Shown: positions 45,511-55,683, numbered from the stretch's first letter. The stretch: DNA of 64,000 nt from Sphingomonas sp. PP-F2F-G114-C0414 (GCF_003688595.1 NZ_RCWT01000012.1:474581-538580), one strand, 5' to 3'. Notes: generated by a model from the sequence alone, not told the origin. A program made the numbers and translations.

Positions 45511-45693
45511 ATGATCGGAAAGACAGCTATGCCCCTCCCCTCGAAGTTGAGCGTTGCCCAGGCAATGATTATTACTGCCGCGACCGCCTTCAGTACGACG
45601 CTGTGCCTGCTGGCGGTCGTTGGTCCCGTTTACGAGCGATCCGCTCACATGGTCGTGAGCAGTCCGCAAACGCGCCCGAGCGCATTGGTCTAG
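45511..45693 (+). CDS. Small 60-residue single-span membrane protein
   Basis: MIGKTAMPLPSKLSVAQAMI leads into one hydrophobic segment (ITAATAFSTTLCLLAVVGPVY) and a short polar tail. The layout recalls small sphingomonad membrane proteins of unknown role. The last bases overlap the end of the convergent regulator gene by four. Evidence is composition only. Confidence 0.4.
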   Translation: MIGKTAMPLPSKLSVAQAMIITAATAFSTTLCLLAVVGPVYERSAHMVVSSPQTRPSALV

Positions 45694-47354
45694 CCGACCC
45701 GCAGTGGCACCGACAGGAAATGCCGAACATGCGCCACGAACGCGAGCGACGCGGGCTCGCGCCCGAGCAGGAGATGGTTGTCGCTGTCGAGCGTGACGAA
45801 CTCGGCACCCGGTATCTCGGCGGCAAGCTCGCCGCCGGTCGCCAGCGGAATACGACGATCGCCGCGCGCGTGCATCACCAGCGTCGGCGCCTGGACGTCC
45901 TTCAGAATCGCGCGGACGTCGATATCGGCGAACACTTCAAGATAGCGCGCGGCGTTCTCGGCATGGACGGTCTGGCGCTGGAAGATGTTGAACCAGTCGA
46001 GTTCCTCGGCGGTCGCGCTCGGCATGAAGGTCGCGGTCACGACCTGGCGGTAGGCGGCATCGGTACGCCCCCAACCCTGCCGGACGAGCGTGATGATCGC
46101 CTCGCGTTCCTCGATCACATCCGGTGTGGCATTGATCCGCCACCCGGCGGCATACCCGCCCCACAGAATCAGGTGACTCACTCGTTCGGGATGGCGCACC
46201 GCGTAAGCGATCGCGACCGCGCAACCCTGCGACAGGCCCAATAACGGGAAGCGATCGATCCCGGCGGCATCGACCACCGCCTCGAGATCGCTGACGAACG
46301 CGTCGAAGTTGATATCCGCGACACACGCCTCCGACATGCCGTTGCCCCGCGCGTCATAGCGTACGAACATGTGATCGCGCGCCAGCTCCTGGAACAACGG
46401 CGCCCAGATCGGCGCATCCCAGTCGAGCTCGAGGTGGTTGAGCCAGTTCGCCGCCTTGACGAGCGGCGCCCCCTCCCCGACGCAGGCATAAGCCAGCCGA
46501 ACGCCGTCCGCCGCCTTGCAGAACTGAATCTTCTGCCGCTGCAGCATGTCGTGTGCGGGCAGAACCGGGATCGCCAGTTCGCGCGCCGCTTCCCGCGTCA
46601 ACGGCGGTGGCGGCAAGCCCGCCTCGCTCACCGCATCCGCGAAGCTACGCTGGGCGACCTTCGCATCGTCCTGCCGCCCGAGCTGCCGAAGCGTCTCCTG
46701 CAGATGCACCGCCGCATCGGTGTTGAACGGATCCGCGTCGAGCCACTCGCGCGCCCAGGGAAGCCGATCCTCCGGCGACAACGCGATCGACACGACGAGT
46801 CGGTGCAACAGCGATCGGCGCAGCCGCTCGGCGGCGGCGCGTTCGGCGGCAAGCCAGATCGCGAACCGCTCATGCCGCGGCATATCGAGCCCCGCCAGCA
46901 ACGGCTCGCGAAGAGCAACCAACGCTGCCAGCAGATCCGCTGCCACAGGTGGCTCCGTATCGAGCGCCCGTTGCGCGTCATGGATATCGACGACGATCCC
47001 CTCGCGGTCGATCGCGACCGTCTCGCGGTCGGCGATCAGCCGTCGGCGATCCCGGTCCATGACTGGTCGCAGCTTGCTCAGCGACCAGCGGAGCGCGCCG
47101 CGCGGATCGTCGGGGCCCTCGTCCCACAACAGATCGCACAAGTGTTCGCGGCGTTGTGGGCGATCCGCCAAGAGAAGATAGGCGATCAGCGCACGGGTCT
47201 TGCGCGAGGCGGGGAGATCAACGGCTACCGATTCTGACGTTATCGCCAGAGAACCCAGTAAGTTGACGACCAGTTTTGGCAAATGATCGATCGATACGGC
47301 CTCTCGACGTGAAATAGCATTTACCACGCCGTCAGCGGCAATGTCCACGCGCAC
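45690..47354 (-). CDS. SARP-like DNA-binding/BTAD regulator fused to alpha/beta hydrolase (copy 1)
   Basis: 554 residues as drawn; comparison with copy 2 suggests a TTG start near 47281. Residues ~30-120 form a SARP-type winged helix (LPASRKTRALIAYLLLADRP, LRWSLSKLRPVMDRD), ~130-255 a BTAD-like tetratricopeptide bundle (PWAREWLDADPFNTDAAVHL), and ~280-554 an alpha/beta hydrolase with complete triad: Ser in LGLSQGCAVAIAY, Asp in HARGDRRIPL and His in DSDNHLLLG. The oxyanion segment is KAANWLNHLELDWD. A regulator whose effector domain is an apparently active hydrolase could sense and consume its ligand. Adjacent genes on the other strand (DoxX, cupin, glutaminase) are likely targets. Confidence 0.85.
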   Translation of the reverse strand: MRVDIAADGVVNAISRREAVSIDHLPKLVVNLLGSLAITSESVAVDLPASRKTRALIAYLLLADRPQRREHLCDLLWDEGPDDPRGALRWSLSKLRPVMDRDRRRLIADRETVAIDREGIVVDIHDAQRALDTEPPVAADLLAALVALREPLLAGLDMPRHERFAIWLAAERAAAERLRRSLLHRLVVSIALSPEDRLPWAREWLDADPFNTDAAVHLQETLRQLGRQDDAKVAQRSFADAVSEAGLPPPPLTREAARELAIPVLPAHDMLQRQKIQFCKAADGVRLAYACVGEGAPLVKAANWLNHLELDWDAPIWAPLFQELARDHMFVRYDARGNGMSEACVADINFDAFVSDLEAVVDAAGIDRFPLLGLSQGCAVAIAYAVRHPERVSHLILWGGYAAGWRINATPDVIEEREAIITLVRQGWGRTDAAYRQVVTATFMPSATAEELDWFNIFQRQTVHAENAARYLEVFADIDVRAILKDVQAPTLVMHARGDRRIPLATGGELAAEIPGAEFVTLDSDNHLLLGREPASLAFVAHVRHFLSVPLRVG

Positions 47355-47563
47355 TCAATCGCTGGTCCCCACGACGGGGGTCGAGTGCAACATCGGCGAA
47401 ACGCGACACGACGTCGCACCCGATCGACTGGAACAATTCCCATGAAAAGCTCGTATCTTCCCGAAACGCCGATGCTGGCCCGCTTGCCCGCAGGATCGCT
47501 GTGACGTTCTGGCTCGACCTGGGCGGCGTCGCCGTGCGGTCGGATAGCAAGTTCGCCGCCAAT

Positions 47564-47953
47564 ATGCCCGCTTCGCCGTCTGGCCCGATCCGGATCGGGC
47601 ATGTCCTCAGCGTGATCGTGATCATACTGCTGTTCGTCGATGCGGTCGCCCAGCTGGCCTCGTTGCCCATGCTGCGCGCCGAGGTCGAGGCGAGCGGCTT
47701 TCCGTTCGCGCTGTCACCGGTGGTCGGAACGATCACGATGACTTGCGTCGTCCTGTACGCGGTCCCGCGCACCGCGGTGCTGGGCGCGATCCTGCTCACC
47801 GGGTTTCTGGGCGGCGCGATCTGCCTGCATCTCCGCCTCGGTGAAATCGGCTCACCTCCTCAGATCGTCAGCCTGACGCTCGGCGTCATGGCGTGGGGCG
47901 GACTGTACCTGCGCGATCCGCGGTTGCGCGCGCTGCTGCCCTTTCGCGCCTGA
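47564..47953 (+). CDS. DoxX-like membrane protein
   Basis: 129 residues from MPASPSGPIRIGHVL; a GTG 21 codons earlier is less like the family. Four helices: VLSVIVIILLFVDAVAQLA, FALSPVVGTITMTCVVLYAV, TAVLGAILLTGFLGGAICLH and IVSLTLGVMAWGGLYLRDP. This matches the DoxX-like (PF13564-type) proteins, quinone/thiol-linked inner-membrane proteins of uncertain role. It follows a divergent promoter shared with the regulator-hydrolase fusion. Confidence 0.8.
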   Translation: MPASPSGPIRIGHVLSVIVIILLFVDAVAQLASLPMLRAEVEASGFPFALSPVVGTITMTCVVLYAVPRTAVLGAILLTGFLGGAICLHLRLGEIGSPPQIVSLTLGVMAWGGLYLRDPRLRALLPFRA

Positions 47954-48012
47954 CCCGCCACGCCCTTTTTACTTTATACGCCGTCACTTCGGGTGCCGGC
48001 CAAGGACCCGAC

Positions 48013-48669
48013 ATGACCATTTCAACACTCACGCCCGCCCCGTTCACCCGCGCGGCGACGCTCGACACGACGCGCTTCTATATGGGCAGCCTGATGAGCT
48101 TCCTGACCACCGGTGCCGAAACCGAAGGCGGCTTTGCGCTGATGGAATATCGCGGCAAACCCGGTAACGAGCCGCCGCCGCATATCCACCTCTGGGAAAA
48201 CGAGATCGTCTACGTTCTGGACGGTATTATGGAAATGTATTGCGGCGATACGGTCATGCTCCTTCATCCGGGGGCGATGGCGTTCGTCCCGCGTGGCCAG
48301 CCGCACGCCTTTTATATCCGCTCGGCACAGTTTCGGGCCCTGGTGATCGTCCAGGCGGTGGGCGAGCACCCCGTCCAGCTCGACGAATATTTCCGTCGGA
48401 TGAGCACCCCCGCGGTAAGCATGACGTTGCCCCCGAATACCGCCACGACCTATCAGACCGAGGATCCGGAGCGCGCGGTCGCGCTGGCCAACGAGCACAA
48501 CATGACGATCCTGTCGCCCGATGAGGCCGCCATCGCCCTGCCGCAATACCCCGGCTTCGGCAAAGCCGAGCCGCTGCGCGACGACACTGCGCTGCGCAAC
48601 CAATCGCTCGCAGTGTTCGGTGCCGGTCCAGGACAATGGCCGCTTACCGCCACCGGCAGCGCGTCGTGA
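48013..48669 (+). CDS. Quercetin 2,3-dioxygenase-like bicupin-type protein
   Basis: 218 residues. The cupin metal site is complete: PPHIHLWENEIVYVLDG gives His, His and Glu of motif 1, and PRGQPHAFYI gives the motif-2 His. Members of this family are Fe/Cu/Ni dioxygenases acting on flavonols or small aromatic/heterocyclic substrates, but many have unknown substrates. Its stop overlaps the glutaminase start as GTGA. Confidence 0.82.
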   Translation: MTISTLTPAPFTRAATLDTTRFYMGSLMSFLTTGAETEGGFALMEYRGKPGNEPPPHIHLWENEIVYVLDGIMEMYCGDTVMLLHPGAMAFVPRGQPHAFYIRSAQFRALVIVQAVGEHPVQLDEYFRRMSTPAVSMTLPPNTATTYQTEDPERAVALANEHNMTILSPDEAAIALPQYPGFGKAEPLRDDTALRNQSLAVFGAGPGQWPLTATGSAS

Positions 48670-50268
48670 CGACGATGGCGGCGGTTCGACCCGCCGAAGA
48701 CGACACGGCGCGGAAACTCTACGAAGGGCTGACCGATGGCGGGGGCGAGCGGTCGCGGACCGCGATCGAGCGGGTTCTGCGCGACAATGGCCTAGCGATC
48801 GACGATCCCCGGCTGCGCGAGCTCGACGCCCTGATGCAGGGCTATGCGCAGGCGGTCGACATCCCGTTCGAGGCGATCGCGCCCGCGCTGGCCGGTGCGA
48901 ACCGGACATTGCTCAGCCGTGCGCTAACCGGCAATCTGGTGATCCCCGACTTCACCGCGTTCTGCGCGGAGATCACCCGGATGTTCGACGCCGTGCGCGA
49001 TTGCCGCGACGGTGACGTCGCCGCCTACATCCCGCAACTCGCGCGCGCCGACCCCGACGGCTTTGCGGTGGCGGTGTGCACGATCGACGGGCAACGCTTC
49101 GCGATCGGCGACACCGCGACGCGCTACTGCGTGCAATCGACCTGCAAGCCGGTCAACTACGCGATCGCGCTCGACCGGCTTGGCGTCGATGCGGTCCACC
49201 GTCATGTCGGTCGCGAGCCATCCGGCCACTCGTTCAACGCGATCACGCTGAATGGCGCAGGCCTGCCGCACAATCCGATGATCAACGCGGGCGCGATCAT
49301 GTGTGCGTCGCTGATCGCGCCGGAACAGTCCGCCGCGGACCGGTTCGACACCGTGATGCAGATCTGGGGTGCGCTCGCCGGCAAAGGGGGCGGTCGGTTT
49401 CGACAACGCGGTCTTCCTGTCCGAGCGCGACACCGCCGATCGCAATTTCGCGCTCGCCTATTTCATGCGCGAGAACGGCGCATTTCCCGAGGGCACCGAC
49501 CTGAAGGCGACGCTCGACCTGTATTTCCAATGCTGCTCGATCACCGTCGACGCGCCCGGCATGGCGACGATCGCCGCGACGTTCGCAAACGGCGGTGTCT
49601 GCCCGCTCAGCAACGAGCGCGTCTTCACCAGCGACACCACCAAGAACTGCCTGTCGCTGATGGCGTCGTGCGGCCTGTATGATTTCTCCGGCGAGTTCGC
49701 GTTCACCGTCGGGTTGCCCGCGAAATCGGGCGTTTCGGGCGCGCTGTTCATCACCATTCCGGGCGTTTGCGGGATCGCGGTGTGGAGTCCGCGCCTCGAC
49801 GCGCTGGGCAATTCGGTGCGCGGCGTCGAATTCGCCCGCCGGCTCGCCAAGCGGTTCGCATTCGACGGCTTGGTCGCGACGGCGGAACAGATCAACCCGC
49901 GCCGGCGGTCCGCCGAAGCCGCGGTCGATCAGGCCACCTATTTCTGCGCCGCCGCGGCAAAGGGCGACCTGACCGAATTGCGCCGCCTGATGGCGCGCTC
50001 GATCGACGTGAACCTTGCCGATTACGACGGCCGGACGGCGCTCCATCTGGCGGCCAGCGAAGGCCGCGCGGACGTACTCCGGTATCTCCTGCCGCTCGGC
50101 GCGGCGACGGACGTGGCCGACCGCTGGGGCAACACCCCGCTCGACGATGCGCGCCGCAACGGCGACGCGGCAAGCATCGCGCTCCTGCAACCAAGCAAGC
50201 CCGACGCCGTGGAACTCAACCCCGGCGGCATTTTCCCGCGCGGATCGATCGAAGCCTTGGCCTATTGA
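48666..50268 (+). pseudogene. glsA: Glutaminase A with C-terminal ankyrin repeats, frameshifted
   Basis: The first part (from 48666 GTG or 48675 ATG) carries the glutaminase serine block VQSTCKPVNYAIAL and NPMINAGAIMCASL up to IWGALAGKG. There one extra G in a run of five (49386-49390) moves the frame; removing it gives AVGFDNAVFLSERDTADRNF, then PLSNERVFTSDT and LPAKSGVSGALFI, completing a beta-lactamase-like glutaminase. Ankyrin repeats follow (ELRRLMARSIDVNLADYDGR, TALHLAASEGRADVLRYLLP, NTPLDDARRNGDA), as in eukaryotic GLS. Product: glutamate plus ammonia. The single homopolymer shift could be a read error or real switching. Confidence 0.8.
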
Positions 50269-50466
50269 TCGCCGCCCCTTCGCCAATCTCTGCAATCACG
50301 CGCCCGCTCGAAATCGGGCGCTCGCCCCCTGCTCTCCCCTGAAGGCGGTAATCCAAAGCGGATTCCCGCCCTCGCGGTGAACCATGCTACGTCTCGGCTC
50401 GGGACCCGACGCCTTCCCGGCGTACGGCCCCATTCTCGCGGCACCTCACATCGGCCCACCCGTCTC

Positions 50467-52092
50467 ATGAGTCATCTCGCTATCGCGACGCTCGGCATCT
50501 TGTCGGTTTTCCAATCGACCACTGCGGTACCGCTGCCCCCCTCGCGCAAGACGCGCGCGCTCCTCGCCTATCTCGTTCTCGCCACCCGCCCACAGCGCCG
50601 CGAGCATCTGATTGATCTGTTCTGGGGTGATGGCCCCGACGATCCCCGCGGCGCGCTGCGCTGGTCGCTCAGCAAGATCCGCGCGCTGATCGACACCGAT
50701 CGCCCGCGCGTCATCGCGGACCGCGAGACCGTCGCGTTCGATGCCGGCGAAGTGACGATCGACCTTCATGCCGCCCGCCAGATCGGTCCCGACGCGTCGG
50801 TCGACGAAGTCGTCGCGTGCCTCACGGCATTGCGCCAACCGTTGCTCGCCGGGATCGATCTGTCCGACAACGCGGCGTTCCAGGCGTGGCTGGTGGCGGA
50901 ACGCGAGGCGACCGCGCGGTTGCGACGCACGCTGCTGCAACGGCTCGTCGCGGACATGCCGCTCTCTCACGAGGACCGGCTCCCCTGGTGCCGCGAATGG
51001 TGCGACGCGGATCCGTTCAATCACGAGGCCGCAGCACGGTTGCAAACGACCTTGCGCGAACTGGGCCGGCTTGCAGATGCCAAGCGAGTCGAACGAGACT
51101 TCTCCGCCGGGCTGCGTGAGGCAGGGCTGCCTAGATCACCGGCAATGCCATTCGAACCTGCGCCCTCGCCGACACCGGCTCCCGCATATGCACCGGCGCC
51201 AGCGCTCGCTGCCGGAACTGATCGGATGACGCTGCACCGGCAGAAGATCAGCTTCGCGACAACCGATGACGACGTGCGGATCGCCTATGCCTCGGTCGGC
51301 GACGGTCCACCGCTGGTCAAGGTCGCCAACTGGCTCAATCATCTCGAGCTCGACTGGGACGCGCCGGTGTGGGCACCGCTGTTCCATGATTTGGCGCAGG
51401 ACCACCGCTTCCTCCGCTACGACGGGCGCGGCAACGGCATGTCGGACCGGGAGGTCGCCCTGATCGACTTCGATACGTTGGTGCACGATCTGGAGACGGT
51501 CGTCGACGCGGCCGGGATCGACCGTTTCCCGCTGCTCGGCATCTCGCAAGGCTGTTCGGTCGCGATCGAATATGCCGCGCGGCACCCGGAACGCGTCAGT
51601 CACCTGATCCTGTGGGGTGGTTTTGCGGCCGGCTGGCGCGTGATCGGCACGCCCGATGTCCACAAGGAACGCGAGGCGATCCTGACGCTCGTCCGTCAAG
51701 GCTGGGGGCGATCCGACCCCGCGTACCGCAAGCTCGTGACGTGGCAGTTCATGCCGGGCGCCTCCGCCGAGGAACTCGACTGGTTCGACGCGTTTCAGCG
51801 CGAGACGGTCAGCGCCGAGAACGCGGTGCGCTTCGCAAACGTGTTCGCCGATATCGATGTGCGCCACCGGCTGGCCGGCGTGACCACGCCGACGCTGGTG
51901 ATGCACGGCCGCGGCGACCGACAGATCCCGCTGGCGGTTGCTGGCGCGCTCGCGGCGGCGATCCCCGGTGCCGAGTTCGTGACCCTCGACACCGAGAATC
52001 ATGTCCTACTCGGCCGGGAGCCCGCGGCCGCGGGCTTCGTCGCGCATATCCGCCAGTTCCTTGCCGAAGAACGCAGGAGCGCCGGCGGATGA
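50467..52092 (+). CDS. SARP-like DNA-binding/BTAD regulator fused to alpha/beta hydrolase (copy 2)
   Basis: 541 residues from MSHLAIATLGILSVFQST. Same layout as the copy at 45690: winged helix (LPPSRKTRALLAYLVLATRP, LRWSLSKIRALIDTD), BTAD-like bundle (WCREWCDADPFNHEAAARLQ), an Ala/Pro linker, then a hydrolase with Ser in LGISQGCSVAIEY, Asp in HGRGDRQIPL and His in DTENHVLLG. The two proteins share long identical stretches in the hydrolase part. It follows the glutaminase gene and overlaps the convergent GMC gene by 87 bases at its 3' end. Confidence 0.85.
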   Translation: MSHLAIATLGILSVFQSTTAVPLPPSRKTRALLAYLVLATRPQRREHLIDLFWGDGPDDPRGALRWSLSKIRALIDTDRPRVIADRETVAFDAGEVTIDLHAARQIGPDASVDEVVACLTALRQPLLAGIDLSDNAAFQAWLVAEREATARLRRTLLQRLVADMPLSHEDRLPWCREWCDADPFNHEAAARLQTTLRELGRLADAKRVERDFSAGLREAGLPRSPAMPFEPAPSPTPAPAYAPAPALAAGTDRMTLHRQKISFATTDDDVRIAYASVGDGPPLVKVANWLNHLELDWDAPVWAPLFHDLAQDHRFLRYDGRGNGMSDREVALIDFDTLVHDLETVVDAAGIDRFPLLGISQGCSVAIEYAARHPERVSHLILWGGFAAGWRVIGTPDVHKEREAILTLVRQGWGRSDPAYRKLVTWQFMPGASAEELDWFDAFQRETVSAENAVRFANVFADIDVRHRLAGVTTPTLVMHGRGDRQIPLAVAGALAAAIPGAEFVTLDTENHVLLGREPAAAGFVAHIRQFLAEERRSAGG

Positions 52093-53784
52093 CCGAGTTT
52101 CCGACGATCGCGCGGCCGTCAGCAGCGCCGCCGCCCGCTCGCCGATCACCACGCACGGCGCCATCGTGTTGCCGGTCGTCACCCGCGGCATGATCGAGGC
52201 ATCGGCGACACGCAGGTTGGTGATGCCGTAGACGCGCAGCTCGGCGTCGACGACCGACATCGCATCACGCCCCATCTTGGCGGTGCCAGCCTGATGCCAG
52301 ACGGTCGACGCCGTATTCCGCACGAATGCGGTCAGGGCCTCCCGGCTCAAATTGCCGGGCATAACCTCGCGCTTGACGTACGGACGCAGCTCTGTGCCGT
52401 TGCCGATATCGCGACACAGCTCGACGCTGCGCACCAGCGCCGTCAGGTCATCGGGATCGGCCAGTGCGTTGGCCTCGATCCGCACCGGCGACGCGGGCGC
52501 CGCACCGGTGAGCGTCACCAACCCGCGGCTCTTCGGCCGGACCAGGCCGGGCAGCAACGACCAGGACGCAGCGGGGACGACATAGCGTCCCCCCGCATCG
52601 TGCGCGACGATCGGCGCCTCGACCACGAAGGCCTGGATATCGGGCGTCTCCAGGTGCGGATCGCTTTTCCAGAAAAAGGTCGCCTCGCCCAGATTGTTGC
52701 GGGGGACGATCGGTTCGGGACTTTCCCAGATACACCCCGCCACCATCACGTGATCCTGGAAGTTGCGCCCGACGCCGGGCAAGTGCTCGACCAGCGCGAT
52801 GCCGTGTCGCCGCAACTGCGCCATATCCCCGATGCCCGACTGCATCAGCAGCTTCGGCGTGTTGATCGCGCCAAGCGACAGGATCGTCTCGCATCGCGCG
52901 CGGATCTGCCGCCACTGCCCGTCGATCACGATCTCGACGCCCTTCGCCTCGCGGCGTTCGATCAACACGCGGGTCACCGTGGCGTGGGTCAACACGGTAA
53001 GGTTGGGCTGCGCCATCGCCGGGTACACATACCGCCGGAACACCGACGACCGCAGCCCGCCGCTGATAGTGAGATTGCACAGCGCGGCACCGCCTGCCCC
53101 TTCCATCATCGCACCGTTGTGATCGGCGAACGTGGCGATCCCCGCATCGGCGGCCCCGCGGAGCATCGCCGTGGCGAGCGGATGCGGGCCCCGGGCGGGT
53201 TCGACGGGGAACAGCCCGCCCTGCCCGCGACGCCGCGGATCGGGTGCACCGCGCCAATCCTCGATCCGGCGATAAATGCCCAGCACCGACTCGTAACTCC
53301 AGGCATCGTCACCGGTTTCGCGCGCAAAATGGTCCCAGTCGCTCCGATGCCCGCGCGACCAGACCATCGCGTTGATCGACGACCCACCGCCCAGCCCTTT
53401 GCCCATCGACAACGGCATCGCACGTCCATTCAGATGCGCGCTCGGCTCCGCGACAAACCCCCAGTCGCGTTCGCCACCGAGGTTGCCTATCCAGAGCGCG
53501 GGATCGGACACGGTCGGCGAAGCATCGCCGCCGCCCGCCTCGATAAGCAGCACGGTGACATCGGGATTCTCCGCGAGCCGCCGCGCGACGACCGAACCGG
53601 ACGACCCCGCCCCGCAAACGATATAGTCGTATTCGCGACGGTCGTCGGCACGCTGGAGGGCTTGGTTCGCCGCGACGCGCGTTTCGAAAGCGGCAATGGG
53701 CTCGCGGTCATGCTTCAGGGCGGCGCCTTGCTCGATGATACTCCGGGTATCGGAGCCGGTAGCGCTGACGATAGGGTTCTTCAC
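52006..53784 (-). CDS. GMC-family FAD oxidoreductase (choline-dehydrogenase-like)
   Basis: 592 residues from a GTG (VKNPIVSATGSD) with AAGGAT ahead; the long extension upstream is unlike the family. FAD site YDYIVCGAGSSGSVVARRL, GMC signature 1 GKGLGGGSSINAMVWSRG, signature 2 GAINTPKLLMQSGIGD, and the catalytic His-Asn end STVWHQAGTAKMG with GNTMAPCVVIGERAA. Substrates are alcohols or aldehydes. The carboxyl end runs 87 bases into the convergent regulator-hydrolase gene. The ~45-residue N-terminal extension is unusual. Confidence 0.9.
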   Translation of the reverse strand: MKNPIVSATGSDTRSIIEQGAALKHDREPIAAFETRVAANQALQRADDRREYDYIVCGAGSSGSVVARRLAENPDVTVLLIEAGGGDASPTVSDPALWIGNLGGERDWGFVAEPSAHLNGRAMPLSMGKGLGGGSSINAMVWSRGHRSDWDHFARETGDDAWSYESVLGIYRRIEDWRGAPDPRRRGQGGLFPVEPARGPHPLATAMLRGAADAGIATFADHNGAMMEGAGGAALCNLTISGGLRSSVFRRYVYPAMAQPNLTVLTHATVTRVLIERREAKGVEIVIDGQWRQIRARCETILSLGAINTPKLLMQSGIGDMAQLRRHGIALVEHLPGVGRNFQDHVMVAGCIWESPEPIVPRNNLGEATFFWKSDPHLETPDIQAFVVEAPIVAHDAGGRYVVPAASWSLLPGLVRPKSRGLVTLTGAAPASPVRIEANALADPDDLTALVRSVELCRDIGNGTELRPYVKREVMPGNLSREALTAFVRNTASTVWHQAGTAKMGRDAMSVVDAELRVYGITNLRVADASIMPRVTTGNTMAPCVVIGERAAALLTAARSSETRSSAGAPAFFGKELADMRDEARGRGLPAE

Positions 53785-54109
53785 ATGTCCATCCTTCGAT
53801 CGCGGCGCCCGGATGTCGGTAACGCCGCGATCTGTATCGGTGACACGCCGCGGCGCAGTCGGGGATGTGAGCGTGGAAACGGCGCGCGCGGCCGTGGTAT
53901 TCCGGGACCACGCGGCGTGAAGAGTGGTAAGATTAAGTAGTTCGGTTACCCCTCGTCGACTCGAACCAAATGGCCCCTGCGTCGGCATCTGTCCCGGAAC
54001 CTGCTGGGCTAACAAAGCCCAGGCCTTCGCCGGTCCGGCACATCCTACGCGGATGCTACCTTACGTTGGGGCGGCCAGACGCCAATTCGCCCGACTTACC
54101 CGATCTCGA

Positions 54110-55297
54110 TCACACCGCTCGATGCCCCTCGATCAGAAGCTTGCCTGCGCCGGCATAGTGACGCGGCTGCGCGGATGCGTGTTGCCCCGCAGCGTGGATG
54201 TCGCGCAGCCGGCGTTGCAGGGGCGACGTATCGTAGAGCGCACTCGCCCCGCCAAGGCGGAAGCAAGCATCGACGATCCCCACGCAGGTCGACTGCAGCC
54301 AAACCGCCGTCTGCGTCGCCTCGGCAAGACGCGCATCGGTGTGCAAAGTCCCCGCGAGCGCGTGCTGCCAGTGACTGGCGGTCTGCACCTGGAGCATGGC
54401 GCGGGCTGCCCGTAACTCCGCCTTGATCCGGCCCAGCTCTACTTGGAACATCTCCATGTCTCGCAACGCATCCCTGGCGTATTGAAGACGCCTGCCGCTG
54501 TTGGCCATGGCGACGATATCGTCGACCGCCCCCTCTGCCATGCCGACGACGACCGCAGCGTAGATCAGTGGAAGCAAATGCGGGGGCGCCTGCAAGAGGG
54601 GTTCGGGCATGCAGACGATCCCCATAGCCGGATCGAACACATTTGCAGCGGGGACGAAGACTCCGTCGACTCGGATATGGTGGCTACCGGTTCCCTTGAG
54701 GCCCGCGACGGACCAGGTGTCCTCGATGTGCCATGTGCGCGCCGGCATGATGAAGCCGCGCATCGCGTCGTCGTCGTCGACGAACACGCCGAGCATCCAC
54801 TGCGCGTGCTGGCAACCACTGGCGAACGGCCACCGCCCGGTGACCAGCCAGCCACCATCGACGGTCTGCGCGGTGCCCAATGGCTGGGAGGAGCCCGCGA
54901 CGACGACGTCGGGACTGTCCCGGTAGATCAGGTCATATGTTTCCTGCGGCAGGAGAGGCAGGAACAGCGACGAGCTGCATCCGATCATCGCCGTCCATCC
55001 AACCGATCCGTCGATGCGGCCGAGCGCACTGATAGCCTCGACGATCGATGGGAGATCGAACTCCAAGCCACCGCGACTTCGGGCCGCTGTCATCCGGAAG
55101 ATGCCGATAGTACGGAGCCGGTCGATCAGGTCCGACGGCACGCGGCGGCCGATCTCGATCTCGTCGGCACGCGCCCGTATTTCGGGTGCGAGCGCCTGAA
55201 TATTGGCCAGCAATTCTTCAATATTATTGGAGATGGGATAGCCACTGTTGAAGTCCGTGGGGCGTGTAGCTGGCAGGCGCGATACCATAACGGTCAT
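54110..55297 (-). CDS. Acyl-CoA dehydrogenase-fold flavin monooxygenase-like protein
   Basis: 395 residues. N-terminal helices (IRARADEIEIGRRVPSDLID), the middle beta domain (GGWLVTGRWPFASGCQHAQW, SVAGLKGTGSHHIRVDGVFV) and C-terminal helical domain (PLQRRLRDIHAAGQHASAQP) match the HsaA/DszC-type group, which use reduced flavin and O2 rather than oxidising acyl-CoA. No reductase partner lies next to it. It follows the GMC gene's upstream region in the same direction (325-base gap). Confidence 0.8.
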   Translation of the reverse strand: MTVMVSRLPATRPTDFNSGYPISNNIEELLANIQALAPEIRARADEIEIGRRVPSDLIDRLRTIGIFRMTAARSRGGLEFDLPSIVEAISALGRIDGSVGWTAMIGCSSSLFLPLLPQETYDLIYRDSPDVVVAGSSQPLGTAQTVDGGWLVTGRWPFASGCQHAQWMLGVFVDDDDAMRGFIMPARTWHIEDTWSVAGLKGTGSHHIRVDGVFVPAANVFDPAMGIVCMPEPLLQAPPHLLPLIYAAVVVGMAEGAVDDIVAMANSGRRLQYARDALRDMEMFQVELGRIKAELRAARAMLQVQTASHWQHALAGTLHTDARLAEATQTAVWLQSTCVGIVDACFRLGGASALYDTSPLQRRLRDIHAAGQHASAQPRHYAGAGKLLIEGHRAV

Positions 55298-55683
55298 TTC
55301 GATTTCCTCGCTGGCGATGGCGGCAATAGTGCCTCTCCGACCGTCCGAGAGGACCGTCTGTGCCAGCGGGGAAGCGCGCGTTGGTTCTCAGCTGTTGAGC
55401 GTGGAAAGCACCACTGCCGCTATCGTCATTCATGTAGTCGCTGACGAATTTACCAGCCGACAGGGCGGCGCGCGGAGCTGACGAATACGCGGTTTCCAGT
55501 AGATATTTGCCGGTTGGGTAGTTGGGTTTGAATGCGCCGCGGGGGGATGAAGGCGGCCATTCAGGTCAACGTCTCCGCTTTTGAAACCGGACACGCCTTC
55601 ATGATCCGTTTCGACGGTGATCGGTCACGGTCGACCTGCCCTGCGACCTTTACTCTTCGCAGTGCTGAACCAGCCGAAACGCC
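55298..55683. other. Intergenic region before mobile-type debris
   Basis: No gene supported. This begins a 1.1-kb stretch of decayed fragments. Short plus-strand codons VSAFETGHAFMIRFDG near 55580 have no recognisable match. Confidence 0.4.

Noticed and set aside
52294..53940. 548-codon plus-strand frame opposite the GMC gene
   Set aside because: Same reason; the minus strand carries complete GMC signatures.
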